A stretch of 9,042 bases of DNA from Nitrospirales bacterium (GTDB lineage Bacteria; Nitrospirota; Nitrospiria; Nitrospirales; UBA8639). Under the pieces are notes generated by a model, which was given only the letters and a program-made list of their open reading frames with translations, did no database searches and had not been told where the DNA came from. The DNA is taken from NCBI GenBank assembly GCA_013817135.1, contig JACDDF010000056.1, positions 1 to 9,042 on the forward strand, written 5' to 3'. Within the stretch, counting starts at the first letter, position 1. Each line of letters begins with the position of its first letter. Shown here one piece after another: positions 1 through 6,438 of the stretch. The position numbers and the translations under genes are program-made.

Positions 1-927
1 CGGTGACAAGGCCCGCGCCAGAGCCCGAATATTCCAATAGCCGATGTCGGGTTGGTTCTGGAAGGAATACCGCCCGTGATGGTCTGAATGATTGCAGATA
101 AACGTGGGGTCATAGCGTTCCATAAATCCAAATGGGCCGTAATCCATCGTTAACCCCAGGATAGACATGTTATCGGTATTCAGGACACCATGGGCCCACC
201 CCACGGCTTGCCATTGAGCCACGAGATGCCCGGTGCGAACGGCTACTTCATGCAGCAGCCTGGCATATCCATTTTCAACCCCAACCAGATGCGGGTAATG
301 ATATTCGATGACATAGTCTGCGAGCGTTTTCAGATATTCGAATTGGCGCCGATAGTAAAACACCTCAAAGCTGCCAAACCGCACATGGCTCGGCGCCATC
401 CGGAGCAGCATCGCCCCCGGTTCCGGTGTTTCCCGCCAGACCACTTCTTCCCCGGCCACAATACACAAACTCCTTGTGGTGGGAATCCCCAACCCATGCA
501 TGGCTTCTCCACAGAGATATTCCCGAATGGTCGAACGCATCACCGCACGGCCATCGCCATCCCTGGAGAATCGCGTCAGCCCTGCGCCTTTCAATTGCAA
601 CTCCCACCGCTCCCCTTTTTGGTTTCGCACCTCTCCCAGCATAATGGCCCGCCCATCGCCGAGCTGCGGCACGTAATGTCCGAATTGATGCCCGGAATAC
701 AACATGGCCACGGGATCACTGCCCGGCAACAGCTTGGCCCCGCAGAAGTATTCGGCAAACTCCGGACGGGTCCATTCTGTGGGGTCAATATCGAGTAATT
801 CGGCAGCTGCCGGATTGACGCTCACAACGTAAGGATTAGGAAAAGGCGTTGGCTTGACCCGCTCATGAAACACGTCAGGCAGGCCCGCATAGGTGTTCTG
901 AAAATTGAGATGTTCTAATTTGTCCAT
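1..927 (-). CDS. selO: SelO family protein adenylyltransferase (YdiU/UPF0061), N-terminal 309 residues, runs off left edge
   Basis: Reading the minus strand from ATG at 927 gives an uninterrupted frame of 309 codons to the window edge. The protein matches the SelO pseudokinase family, which transfers AMP from ATP to protein Ser/Thr/Tyr residues and is linked to redox stress. Visible landmarks are YSGHQFG (77-83), LGDGR (89-93), QLKGAG (111-116) with Lys113, GDGRAVMRSTIRE (124-136), Arg176, Arg183, NTDNMS (250-255) with Asp252/Asn253, MDYGPFGF (261-268) with Asp262, and ICNHSDHHGRYSF. These are the nucleotide- and metal-binding residues of the family and all are intact. E. coli SelO is about 478 residues, so roughly a third lies outside the window; the usual C-terminal Cys or Sec cannot be checked. 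The start at 927 gives the normal family N terminus. There is no strong Shine-Dalgarno, and the frame stays open upstream into the palindromic repeat, so promoter and start are not independently fixed. Identity is very secure. Confidence 0.95.
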   Translation of the reverse strand, partial: MDKLEHLNFQNTYAGLPDVFHERVKPTPFPNPYVVSVNPAAAELLDIDPTEWTRPEFAEYFCGAKLLPGSDPVAMLYSGHQFGHYVPQLGDGRAIMLGEVRNQKGERWELQLKGAGLTRFSRDGDGRAVMRSTIREYLCGEAMHGLGIPTTRSLCIVAGEEVVWRETPEPGAMLLRMAPSHVRFGSFEVFYYRRQFEYLKTLADYVIEYHYPHLVGVENGYARLLHEVAVRTGHLVAQWQAVGWAHGVLNTDNMSILGLTMDYGPFGFMERYDPTFICNHSDHHGRYSFQNQPDIGYWNIRALARALSP

Positions 928-986
928 GACTTCATTATCCGTGACCTTGCCTGGGTCGAGCAACCACAGACCTCTTTGTATCACTG

Positions 987-1107
987 GGAGTGTTGAAAAA
1001 TGCCGCCAGCGGCGTTCTCGCCCCCTGGCCGTGCTCACGTACTCCTCCGTACGCTCCGCTCGTCCAACCGGCTGCGGCCTTGCTGGACGGGCCTTTTTGA
1101 ACACTCC
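987..1107. repeat. Palindromic intergenic repeat with 8-bp terminal inverted repeats
   Basis: About 121 bp bounded by GGAGTGTT (987-994) and AACACTCC (1100-1107), a perfect 8-bp inverted repeat that extends imperfectly inward (AAAAATGCC against GGCCTTTTT). Inside are further hairpins: GCCGC/GCGGC at 1002-1013, CGTAC/GTACG at 1038-1053 and GTCCA/TGGAC at 1062-1088. The element is GC-rich and abuts an AT-rich stretch. It resembles, from memory, a repeat seen in many copies between Nitrospira genes; only one copy is in this window, so repetition is not shown here. It lies about 60 bp upstream of the selO start, so any selO promoter is in the short gap, inside the element or beyond it. It has no coding capacity for a transposase and could be a REP-like or MITE-like element. 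Confidence 0.7.
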
Positions 1108-1513
1108 ACTATTTTTCTCTGGTAAATCTTGGTGACTCCGAAGCGGATAAAATGGCAAAATTTTTACAATATTCAACAGGCCCTTACTTGGTGACATCTG
1201 AAGATTCAACAGTGACTGCAAAAACCTTTAAAACACTCGGCAAGAAATGCCACATCAGTAGTGTGTGCTTCAAAACGCTTCCCTCAGAACCGTATCTCTT
1301 TCGATTCAACTGTGTGTGGTATTTTCTCAACAACCATTCTTTTGATTTCCTTGAAAATTTAAAAACATCAATATATACAATGCATTACGAACAATGACTT
1401 TATAGGTTCAATAATTGCTTTTGCCATAAGGCAGAAGTCTTAATGCTGGGAAGCTTCGGGTTAATGGGTGGGTGTATTTTTTCTTGTGCCCTCGAAAAAG
1501 AAAAGGAGAACGC
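1108..1513. other. AT-rich intergenic stretch without a convincing gene
   Basis: This stretch between the repeat and the small gene at 1514 is clearly richer in A+T than its surroundings, especially 1300-1400. It contains an 81-codon open frame (1152-1397, plus) that lacks a Shine-Dalgarno site and recognisable motifs, so I do not call it a gene. A small stem-loop can be drawn at 1418-1437 (CTTTTGCC, loop ATAA, GGCAGAAG, one G-T wobble). Promoters for selO (minus) and for the 1514 gene (plus) probably lie here, but I see no clear -35/-10 pair. Confidence 0.5.
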
Positions 1514-1720
1514 ATGATTCGGATTTGTGCATGGTGTCGACAGGAAGGCAAGACCGGAATTCTTGGAAGGAACCCTGGGGAGTCCGGGGAGGTCAATGAA
1601 CCGGAATCCCACGGGATCTGCCACGACCATGGACTCCGCCTTCGCCAGACTTTCACGCGAAACCTTGGCCATCGCCCTTTTTCAACCGCCACTCTCTCCC
1701 CCTCATCAGCCTCTATCTAG
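1514..1720 (+). CDS. Small putative zinc-binding protein, CxxC...HGICxxH motif (68 aa)
   Basis: A 68-residue protein beginning MIRICAWCRQEGKTGILG. The start at 1514 is chosen because AAGGAG (1503-1508) sits five bases before it; an in-frame upstream ATG at 1472 lacks such a site. Cys5-x2-Cys8 and Cys36-x2-His39, with the HGIC motif at 33-36, form a plausible four-ligand metal site of zinc-ribbon type. Many short bacterial proteins, including several in Nitrospira as far as I recall, share the layout 'CAWC ... acidic/Pro stretch ... HGIC', but I know of no assigned function. The last 20 residues are Ser/Thr-rich and look unconserved. The gene stands alone, with no obvious operon partner. The ribosome site and motif make it likely real; the role is unknown. 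Confidence 0.65.
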   Translation: MIRICAWCRQEGKTGILGRNPGESGEVNEPESHGICHDHGLRLRQTFTRNLGHRPFSTATLSPSSASI

Positions 1721-1892
1721 ACAGCGTTCACCCTTCCTGATGCTGAAACTCGGGTTGCAGGACGCCAGAGGCTTGCGCCGCGGCAGGAATGGCATGACAC
1801 ACACCCCAACTGCGCGAATGGAAATTTCAACAAATACGGTTTGTCGAAGTTGCGTCTTGAGGCTGGGAATCGAGAGAACTGAGGAAGGTATG

Positions 1893-2081
1893 CTATCGGC
1901 GCGGAGTTGGGAATTTGCTGGTCGTCTTTAACCGGTTTTTGATCAGGACCATCCCGATATGAGGGAGGCGGGCGGTTCGACGAACCTCAAACCATCCATA
2001 CGCCAGCACGCTCAGGACCAACACCAGGGCAATGCCTATCGAAAGGGGGTCAGGACCGATAAATAATTCAAAGAGTTGCAC
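1893..2081 (-). CDS. Possible small single-pass membrane protein (62 aa, GTG start)
   Basis: The minus-strand frame starts at GTG (2081) and encodes 62 residues: a short N-terminal segment with two Phe and an acidic residue, a hydrophobic stretch at about 13-30 (LSIGIALVLVLSVLAYGW) long enough for one membrane helix, then a strongly basic tail (RR, KNR, KTT, RR). By the positive-inside rule the tail would be cytoplasmic. An AGGAG complement (2093-2097) lies 11 bases before the GTG, somewhat far but usable. It is divergent from the cupredoxin gene and convergent with the 1514 gene. I recognise no family. It could be a chance frame, so confidence is modest. Confidence 0.4.
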   Translation of the reverse strand: MQLFELFIGPDPLSIGIALVLVLSVLAYGWFEVRRTARLPHIGMVLIKNRLKTTSKFPTPRR

Positions 2082-2264
2082 CGTGGACCGTTCTCCTGAT
2101 GTATTCTCATGTTTTTCGGTCGTTTCCGCAGGATCTTGAGATTTTCCCTCCCCTTCCGAATTTTTCTCCTTTTATACATATTTCCACTTACGGCTGTACC
2201 AAAATTTTTCATGGAATTGGCGAACAATTCCTCCTGCTCGTTTCGCGCCGGAATCGTTAACCGG

Positions 2265-2270
2265 TATAAT
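2265..2270 (+). promoter_or_regulatory. Possible -10 element for a leaderless cupredoxin transcript
   Basis: A perfect TATAAT lies 9 bases before the ATG at 2280. Transcription would then begin at or just before the start codons at 2280/2283, and no Shine-Dalgarno is visible there, which would fit a leaderless mRNA. No good -35 is found at 16-18 bp (the sequence is TTTCGCG-like), so this is tentative. Confidence 0.3.
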
Positions 2271-2279
2271 GCATTCATC

Positions 2280-2762
2280 ATGATGTTCCCCCTGCCCTCG
2301 TTCAGAGTTTTTCAGACCTGGGTTCTGATGCTGTGCCTCACGATGTTTGTGCCCCCAGACTTGGCCGTAGTGAGGGGAGCCACGCCGGTCAATCTCGCTC
2401 CTGCCGCTGATACCGAGGAAACCGTCGTGACCATTAATATTAAATCACGGGAATTCAGCCCCAACACCCTTTCTGTCACGGTGGGGCAAAAAACCAGGCT
2501 GGTCCTCAAAAATTTGGATACGGAACTGCATGCATTTTTGCCAGTCGGCCTACTGACAGATATCCACTTGAATGTCAGCGGAAGTGGTGCCCCACAGTTT
2601 TCCAAAGAAGGCCTAAGCCGCGTCTTGCTTCCCACCCGAGGCCAAACAGACATTGTCTTTATCCCATCTCATCCCGGTACGTTCCCCTATTTTTGCGATT
2701 TACCGGGCCATGTGATGCAGGGTACCATCGTGGTACACAAGAACGAGAGTATGGTAGATTAG
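2280..2762 (+). CDS. Exported single-domain cupredoxin (type 1 copper-like protein)
   Basis: From ATG 2280 the protein has 160 residues: a signal-peptide-like N terminus with a hydrophobic core at about 12-25 (WVLMLCLTMFV), then a beta-sandwich domain at about 48-153. Likely copper ligands are His84 (in ELHAFLP), Cys139 and His144 (in FCDLPGH) and Met146. This suggests a periplasmic electron-transfer or copper-binding protein. The frame is open back to ATG 2109, but that longer start adds 57 residues ahead of the signal peptide and has no ribosome site; ATG 2283 is equally possible. The ligand loop is unusual: His and Met are separated by one residue (C-x4-H-x-M), whereas plastocyanin and azurin have three or four between them. 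The gene is 84 bp upstream of the large secreted protein at 2847 and may be cotranscribed with it. The redox partner is not visible. Confidence 0.85.
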   Translation: MMFPLPSFRVFQTWVLMLCLTMFVPPDLAVVRGATPVNLAPAADTEETVVTINIKSREFSPNTLSVTVGQKTRLVLKNLDTELHAFLPVGLLTDIHLNVSGSGAPQFSKEGLSRVLLPTRGQTDIVFIPSHPGTFPYFCDLPGHVMQGTIVVHKNESMVD

Positions 2763-2846
2763 CCACCCGGGCATGAGGGACATTCGCCTCTCTACTAGTA
2801 CACAAAATCATTAACCAAGCATGTTTGTGAGGAGGAGTTTGGTTCC

Positions 2847-4610
2847 ATGAGTATTGTTCGTCGTCAACCAATTATGACAGATACCCTGCAATCTGAGGCA
2901 GATCATCGCCTCGGTTCCCCTGTTCGCCGGATGTGGTCTTCGCTCAAATGGGCAGGCCTCCTGTGCTGTTCCTGGCTGTTGGCCTTCACTCATGTGTGGG
3001 CCGCCAACCCAGGACCTGTCAATGAGGAAGCCTTGCTCACCACCGTTCGGGAATTTTCCAATGCGTTAGGAGACGGCGATCGGGTCGCAGCCGGCCAACT
3101 GGATTTTGTGTGCTTACATCAGATGGCCCAACAACAGTTGTTCTCAGACGGGAACTTTCCCGACCCGTCAAACCCTATCTATGAATGGTGTGAACACCGT
3201 CGACAGGAGGCCCACCAACTCGTCATTCAACAAAACGACCGGGCATTGGATAATGTGTGGCCGGGACCTGGAAAACTGGTCGATTTTTCAGATTTCGAAC
3301 GATTCTATATTGCGGAGACCCTCCATCAACAATTAGCTCCGTCGTTTTTTGTCATGCAGTCCATTGCGGTTCAGGAACCAACGACCCCATTTGTCATTGA
3401 GGCCGTGGAATCGGGTTCCTTGCCCCATGCCTCGTTTCCTTCGCCAGATGAAACCGCAGTCCTCGCCACACCCACAGCTTTTCTGACCACAAAGGTGTCC
3501 TACCCGAATGCCTTGACGGCACCCATTGCCAATGCCCCGGGAGCCGAGGATTGGGTCGTGCCTTATAAAAAAGCACAGCGGGTGGTGAAATCCGTCAACG
3601 TGAAATGGGTCGTGCTTTCAGATCTCAAGCGGTTGGGATTTCCCACGGACCGTGCCGTGCTGGATTTGATTCTCGATGGCCCGCGTGGCACAACCATTCC
3701 ATTTGTGGTGGATCCAGGTGGGTTTATGCCTCGCTCAACAGAATGGTTTGGCCTTCCAGAAAGCATGGAAACCATCCAAGCAGGAATACAGCAGGCACAG
3801 GCAGCCCCGACCAGACTAGAATCCATCATGAGGTTGAACCGGGTTTTGATGATTGGTCCAACCCACATCCCTACCCTCGAAGTGTTTTCAGATCAACTGT
3901 ACAAAGGGTTTCTCGATTATGGAAGTCGTTTGAACGGCCTTCAATTGGGTGACGAGCGTCTGGCGCAACGGTTTAACGAACTCTATTGGACGGTGCAATC
4001 CCAAACCGATCGGTTTGATATGTCCCTGGGAATGGAAATGGGCGGGAAGCCTGAGCCGATGCCCGCCGATTTTCTCTATCGAATGATTCCCGTGATGGAG
4101 GCCTTAGCCTCCCTGGAGCCCGGTGATTTCAACAACCGAATTCGCCTGTCCTCGACCTACCGATGGACGAACGACCAAATGGCAGCCCTGTCCGCTCCAC
4201 AGGAATTATTGACTGAAGTACCAACCGACCAGGAAGAACTCCGCGCACTGGTGCTCTTGGAATTGGCATGGGCCCGAATTGGGAAAGTGGCCTGGAACCG
4301 GCACTTTGACGATCCCGACATTCACAAAGGTTATGAGGCGGCTCAAAAAGCTTTCGAGCTCACGAAAGATCCGCTCAACAAATTTACCGCAGCCTATGCT
4401 ATGGCCTATAGCCTGGCGTTTCACGTACCTCGTGACAATCAGGCTATGTTGGGTCTATTACAGCAGGCCCGTGACTGGTTTGAAAAAACTCCCGGCTCAA
4501 GTCCCCAAAGCTGGGCGTATATGTTGGACAACGATACGCTGAAGGGGTTAGTCGAGACTGATCCCGCCTTCAAGTCATTGCTAGCCGCACAGGTAGATCC
4601 TGCAAAATAG
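2847..4610 (+). CDS. Large exported protein of unknown function, helical TPR-like C-terminal half
   Basis: 587 residues. The start at 2847 is supported by GAGGAGGAG (2829-2837) nine bases upstream; it gives a long N-region before the hydrophobic core (about 35-50, GLLCCSWLLAF) and a plausible cleavage after THVWA (residue 52). Internal Met29 would give a more normal signal peptide but has a poor ribosome site. The mature protein has exactly two cysteines, Cys89 and Cys115, which could form a periplasmic disulfide. Residues 60-180 are alpha-rich. Residues 180-320 contain likely beta segments (VNVKWVVLSDL, TIPFVVDPGGF). From about 320 onward it is helical with TPR-like features (Ala/Leu-rich helices, KGYEAAQKAFELTKDPLNKFTAAYAM, and the ending TDPAFKSLL). 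I do not recognise a named family and assign no function. It may be cotranscribed with the preceding cupredoxin. Confidence 0.88.
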   Translation: MSIVRRQPIMTDTLQSEADHRLGSPVRRMWSSLKWAGLLCCSWLLAFTHVWAANPGPVNEEALLTTVREFSNALGDGDRVAAGQLDFVCLHQMAQQQLFSDGNFPDPSNPIYEWCEHRRQEAHQLVIQQNDRALDNVWPGPGKLVDFSDFERFYIAETLHQQLAPSFFVMQSIAVQEPTTPFVIEAVESGSLPHASFPSPDETAVLATPTAFLTTKVSYPNALTAPIANAPGAEDWVVPYKKAQRVVKSVNVKWVVLSDLKRLGFPTDRAVLDLILDGPRGTTIPFVVDPGGFMPRSTEWFGLPESMETIQAGIQQAQAAPTRLESIMRLNRVLMIGPTHIPTLEVFSDQLYKGFLDYGSRLNGLQLGDERLAQRFNELYWTVQSQTDRFDMSLGMEMGGKPEPMPADFLYRMIPVMEALASLEPGDFNNRIRLSSTYRWTNDQMAALSAPQELLTEVPTDQEELRALVLLELAWARIGKVAWNRHFDDPDIHKGYEAAQKAFELTKDPLNKFTAAYAMAYSLAFHVPRDNQAMLGLLQQARDWFEKTPGSSPQSWAYMLDNDTLKGLVETDPAFKSLLAAQVDPAK

Positions 4611-4669
4611 GTGTGAGCGGCCTCATGAAATTATCACATGCGGTGTCCCGGACAAACTGACGACCACGC

Positions 4670-4713
4670 AAGGCTGGAGATTCGTATTGCCTCAATGAAC
4701 GTTCTCCAGCCTT
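4670..4713 (+). terminator. Stem-loop after the 587-aa gene, possible terminator
   Basis: A perfect 11-bp inverted repeat, AAGGCTGGAGA (4670-4680) and TCTCCAGCCTT (4703-4713), with a 22-nt loop, lies 60 bp after the stop codon and before the regulator gene. The T-run (4732-4738) is 19 bases beyond the stem rather than next to it, so this is not a textbook intrinsic terminator. It may act in termination or mRNA end protection. Confidence 0.5.
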
Positions 4714-4785
4714 ATTGATTCACCTACGCTCTTTTTTTCAACCCGGTTCTTCCTTCCCAGATAACTCTTCTTTGAACCACCTACC

Positions 4786-6153
4786 ATGGAGCTAGATTTC
4801 CGGAAAAATCCCGCCATCCTCAGCAACATGTTAGACGTGATGGCGGATGGCGTGTTCACCGTCGATGCGAAAGGTCACATTGTAGCCTGGAGCGTCGGGG
4901 CAGCTCGTATTACGGGATATTCCAGTCAGGATATCCTCGGGAAATCCTGTCATATATTAGAAGGTCAAAATTGTAAGGGCTTTCGCATCCTGACGGAATT
5001 TTTGGACAACCCGACCCCGTATCCTTGGGGCATCTGTAATCAGGAATGCAAAGTTCTGGGGAAAGACGGGCGAGAACTCTACCTCTTCGGCAATGTCTCA
5101 ATCATCCGGGACGAACAAGGTCAGGTCGGAGGTGCTGTGGGTACCTTTACCGACCTCACTTCATTTATTGTAAATAATCAAAAAATTGCCGTGCTGGAGG
5201 AACAGGCGAAATCCCGTGAGTCCTTTCAACAGCTCATCGGCAAAAGCCCTGCGATGCAAGAAGTGTTTCGCCGGCTCCGCCTGGCCGCACAAAGCGATGT
5301 CACGGTGCTGCTCACCGGGGAATCCGGCACCGGAAAAGAACTGGCGGCCCGAGCCATTCACACCCTGAGTGATCGAAAAGACAAACCGTTTTTCGCCATT
5401 AATTGCTCAGCCATTCCTGAAACCTTGCTTGAAAGCGAACTTTTTGGACATGTGAAGGGGGCATTTACCGGGGCCATCCGCGATAAAATCGGAGTCTTTC
5501 AAGCCGCCGGCGGTGGCACATTATTTTTAGATGAAATCGGAGATACCAGCCCTCTCCTGCAGTTGAAATTGCTCAGAGTCCTGCAGGAAAGCGAGATTCG
5601 CCGGGTTGGAGATGATCGGGGCATGCAGGTCGATGTTCGACTCATTACGGCCACCAATAGGGACTTGAAAGTCCTTATGGCTGAAGGCACGGTTCGGGAA
5701 GATTTTTATTATCGGATTCATGTGTTCGAGATTACCCTTCCACCATTGCGAGCCAGACGAGAAGATATTCCTCTCTTAGTTCACCATTTCATGGCGGCCA
5801 GTTCTAAGACGTTTCGTCGAGAAATAGGAGACATAGCCCAGGATGCCCTTCAACGATTGATTGACTATAACTGGCCCGGCAATGTCCGCGAATTAAAAAA
5901 TGCGATCGAACATGCCTTCGTCACCGTCAATGGTGATTGCCTCACCCTGTGGGATCTCCCTTCCGAGGTCCAACGTCCCCCAAGATCTAAAAGTCTCAAA
6001 CCTCTCTCTTCCAAAGCAGAGCCTTCCCTTCCACCGGATGAGGAAGCTCGCATTGCTGAAGCCCTCCAACAGACCAACGGCAACAAAACGGAGGCTGCCA
6101 AGCTGCTCGGAGTGAGTCGAGTCACCCTTTGGAAGAAAATCAAACAGCTTTAG
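4786..6153 (+). CDS. Sigma-54-dependent transcriptional activator with cysteine-rich PAS domain (PAS-AAA+-Fis HTH)
   Basis: 455 residues with no signal peptide or membrane helix, so cytoplasmic. Order: PAS sensor domain (about 10-125), short coiled linker (130-148), AAA+ domain (about 150-380) and a C-terminal Fis-type helix-turn-helix (about 418-455, [20 protein letters not shown]). The AAA+ domain has Walker A GESGTGKE (178-185), the sigma-54-contacting GAFTGA loop (225-230), Walker B GTLFLDE (244-250) and WPGNVREL (363-370), so it should be an active enhancer-binding ATPase. The PAS domain carries four cysteines, Cys55, Cys63, Cys84 and Cys88 (C-x7-C-x20-C-x3-C), which could bind a metal cluster or react with sulfane sulfur or oxidants. 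There is no receiver domain, so regulation by a histidine kinase is not expected. The start at 4786 has no evident Shine-Dalgarno but gives a complete PAS domain, and no in-frame start lies just upstream. The complete sigma-54 promoter just downstream suggests it controls the persulfide genes, like FisR of Cupriavidus. Confidence 0.93.
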   Translation: MELDFRKNPAILSNMLDVMADGVFTVDAKGHIVAWSVGAARITGYSSQDILGKSCHILEGQNCKGFRILTEFLDNPTPYPWGICNQECKVLGKDGRELYLFGNVSIIRDEQGQVGGAVGTFTDLTSFIVNNQKIAVLEEQAKSRESFQQLIGKSPAMQEVFRRLRLAAQSDVTVLLTGESGTGKELAARAIHTLSDRKDKPFFAINCSAIPETLLESELFGHVKGAFTGAIRDKIGVFQAAGGGTLFLDEIGDTSPLLQLKLLRVLQESEIRRVGDDRGMQVDVRLITATNRDLKVLMAEGTVREDFYYRIHVFEITLPPLRARREDIPLLVHHFMAASSKTFRREIGDIAQDALQRLIDYNWPGNVRELKNAIEHAFVTVNGDCLTLWDLPSEVQRPPRSKSLKPLSSKAEPSLPPDEEARIAEALQQTNGNKTEAAKLLGVSRVTLWKKIKQL

Positions 6154-6185
6154 ACCTCTCCCAACGCATAACCAAACCGTTAATA

Positions 6186-6205
6186 CGTTAACTTAACAGT
6201 TAACG
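6186..6205. promoter_or_regulatory. Candidate activator-binding site (20-bp perfect inverted repeat)
   Basis: CGTTAAC (6186-6192) and GTTAACG (6199-6205) form a perfect inverted repeat around a 6-bp spacer. A further GTTAA lies at 6179-6183. The centre is about 130 bp upstream of the -24 element, a typical enhancer distance for an NtrC-type protein, and it begins 32 bp after the regulator's stop codon. A second palindrome, TTCAGCTGAA, lies at 6218-6227. Binding by the 4786 regulator is inferred. Confidence 0.6.
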
Positions 6206-6270
6206 CATTTCGTTCAGTTCAGCTGAATTTAAGGGCATACACAGGCCTCTCTTCATCTTTAATAATCCAC

Positions 6271-6283
6271 TAATGCATTGATT
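6271..6283 (-). promoter_or_regulatory. Candidate IHF-binding site
   Basis: The minus strand reads AATCAATGCATTA, a full match to the IHF consensus WATCAANNNNTTR. It lies between the inverted repeat (6186-6205) and the -24/-12 element (6321-6336), where DNA bending usually helps an enhancer-bound activator reach sigma-54 polymerase. An AT palindrome (TTTAAAATTTTAAA, 6287-6300) follows it. Confidence 0.5.
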
Positions 6284-6320
6284 TTGTTTAAAATTTTAAA
6301 ATACGGCTGCGAAGCATAAC

Positions 6321-6336
6321 CTGGCACAATCCATGC
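6321..6336 (+). promoter_or_regulatory. Sigma-54 (-24/-12) promoter for the persulfide dioxygenase operon
   Basis: CTGGCAC, five bases, then ATGC: the GG (6323-6324) and GC (6335-6336) are separated by exactly ten bases as the sigma-54 consensus TGGCAC-N5-TTGC requires, with one mismatch in the -12 block. Predicted transcription starts near 6347-6349, leaving a leader of about 90 nt before the ATG at 6439. The adjacent sigma-54 activator and the upstream inverted repeat and IHF site support it. Confidence 0.75.
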
Positions 6337-6374
6337 GTAATTGTGTTTCATGGAAAGAATATTAAAAGAATATT

Positions 6375-6399
6375 TCGAAACGAGCTCAGTCGATTTCGA
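6375..6399 (+). other. Leader stem-loop in the predicted 5' UTR
   Basis: TCGAAA-CGA (6375-6383) pairs with TCG (6390-6392) and TTTCGA (6394-6399), with A6393 bulged, giving a 9-bp stem with a GCTCAG loop. It is preceded by a directly repeated decamer AAAGAATATT (6354-6363 and 6365-6374). It lies inside the predicted leader, upstream of the ribosome site. It may be an mRNA stability element; no known riboswitch is recognised. Confidence 0.35.
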
Positions 6400-6438
6400 C
6401 CAATGCTCCTTTTCAAGAAGGAGGGGAGGGCATTCATC

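Noticed and set aside
190..798. 202-codon plus-strand frame over selO
   Set aside because: It is antisense to the clear SelO reading frame, whose motifs are intact; its His/Pro-rich translation is typical of a shadow frame.
1152..1397. 81-codon plus-strand frame in the AT-rich stretch
   Set aside because: No ribosome site and no recognisable motif; composition fits a chance frame in AT-rich DNA.
1400..1692. Minus-strand frames of 90 and 94 codons
   Set aside because: Antisense to the better-supported small CxxC gene and without their own motifs or start signals.
1527..1931. 134-codon plus-strand frame
   Set aside because: Overlaps the 1514-1720 gene in another frame, lacks a ribosome site and reads as low-complexity Arg/Ser/Pro sequence.
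2109..2279. Upstream extension of the cupredoxin to ATG 2109
   Set aside because: Would put 57 extra residues before an obvious signal peptide, with no ribosome site at 2109.
2036..2281. 81-codon minus-strand frame opposite the cupredoxin start
   Set aside because: Highly basic translation without a domain; overlaps the upstream region of the cupredoxin and the membrane ORF.
4676..4691. Sigma-54-like sequence upstream of the regulator gene
   Set aside because: The GG-to-GC spacing is 11 rather than 10 and the TGGCAC block is missing; the bases belong to the 11-bp stem-loop.
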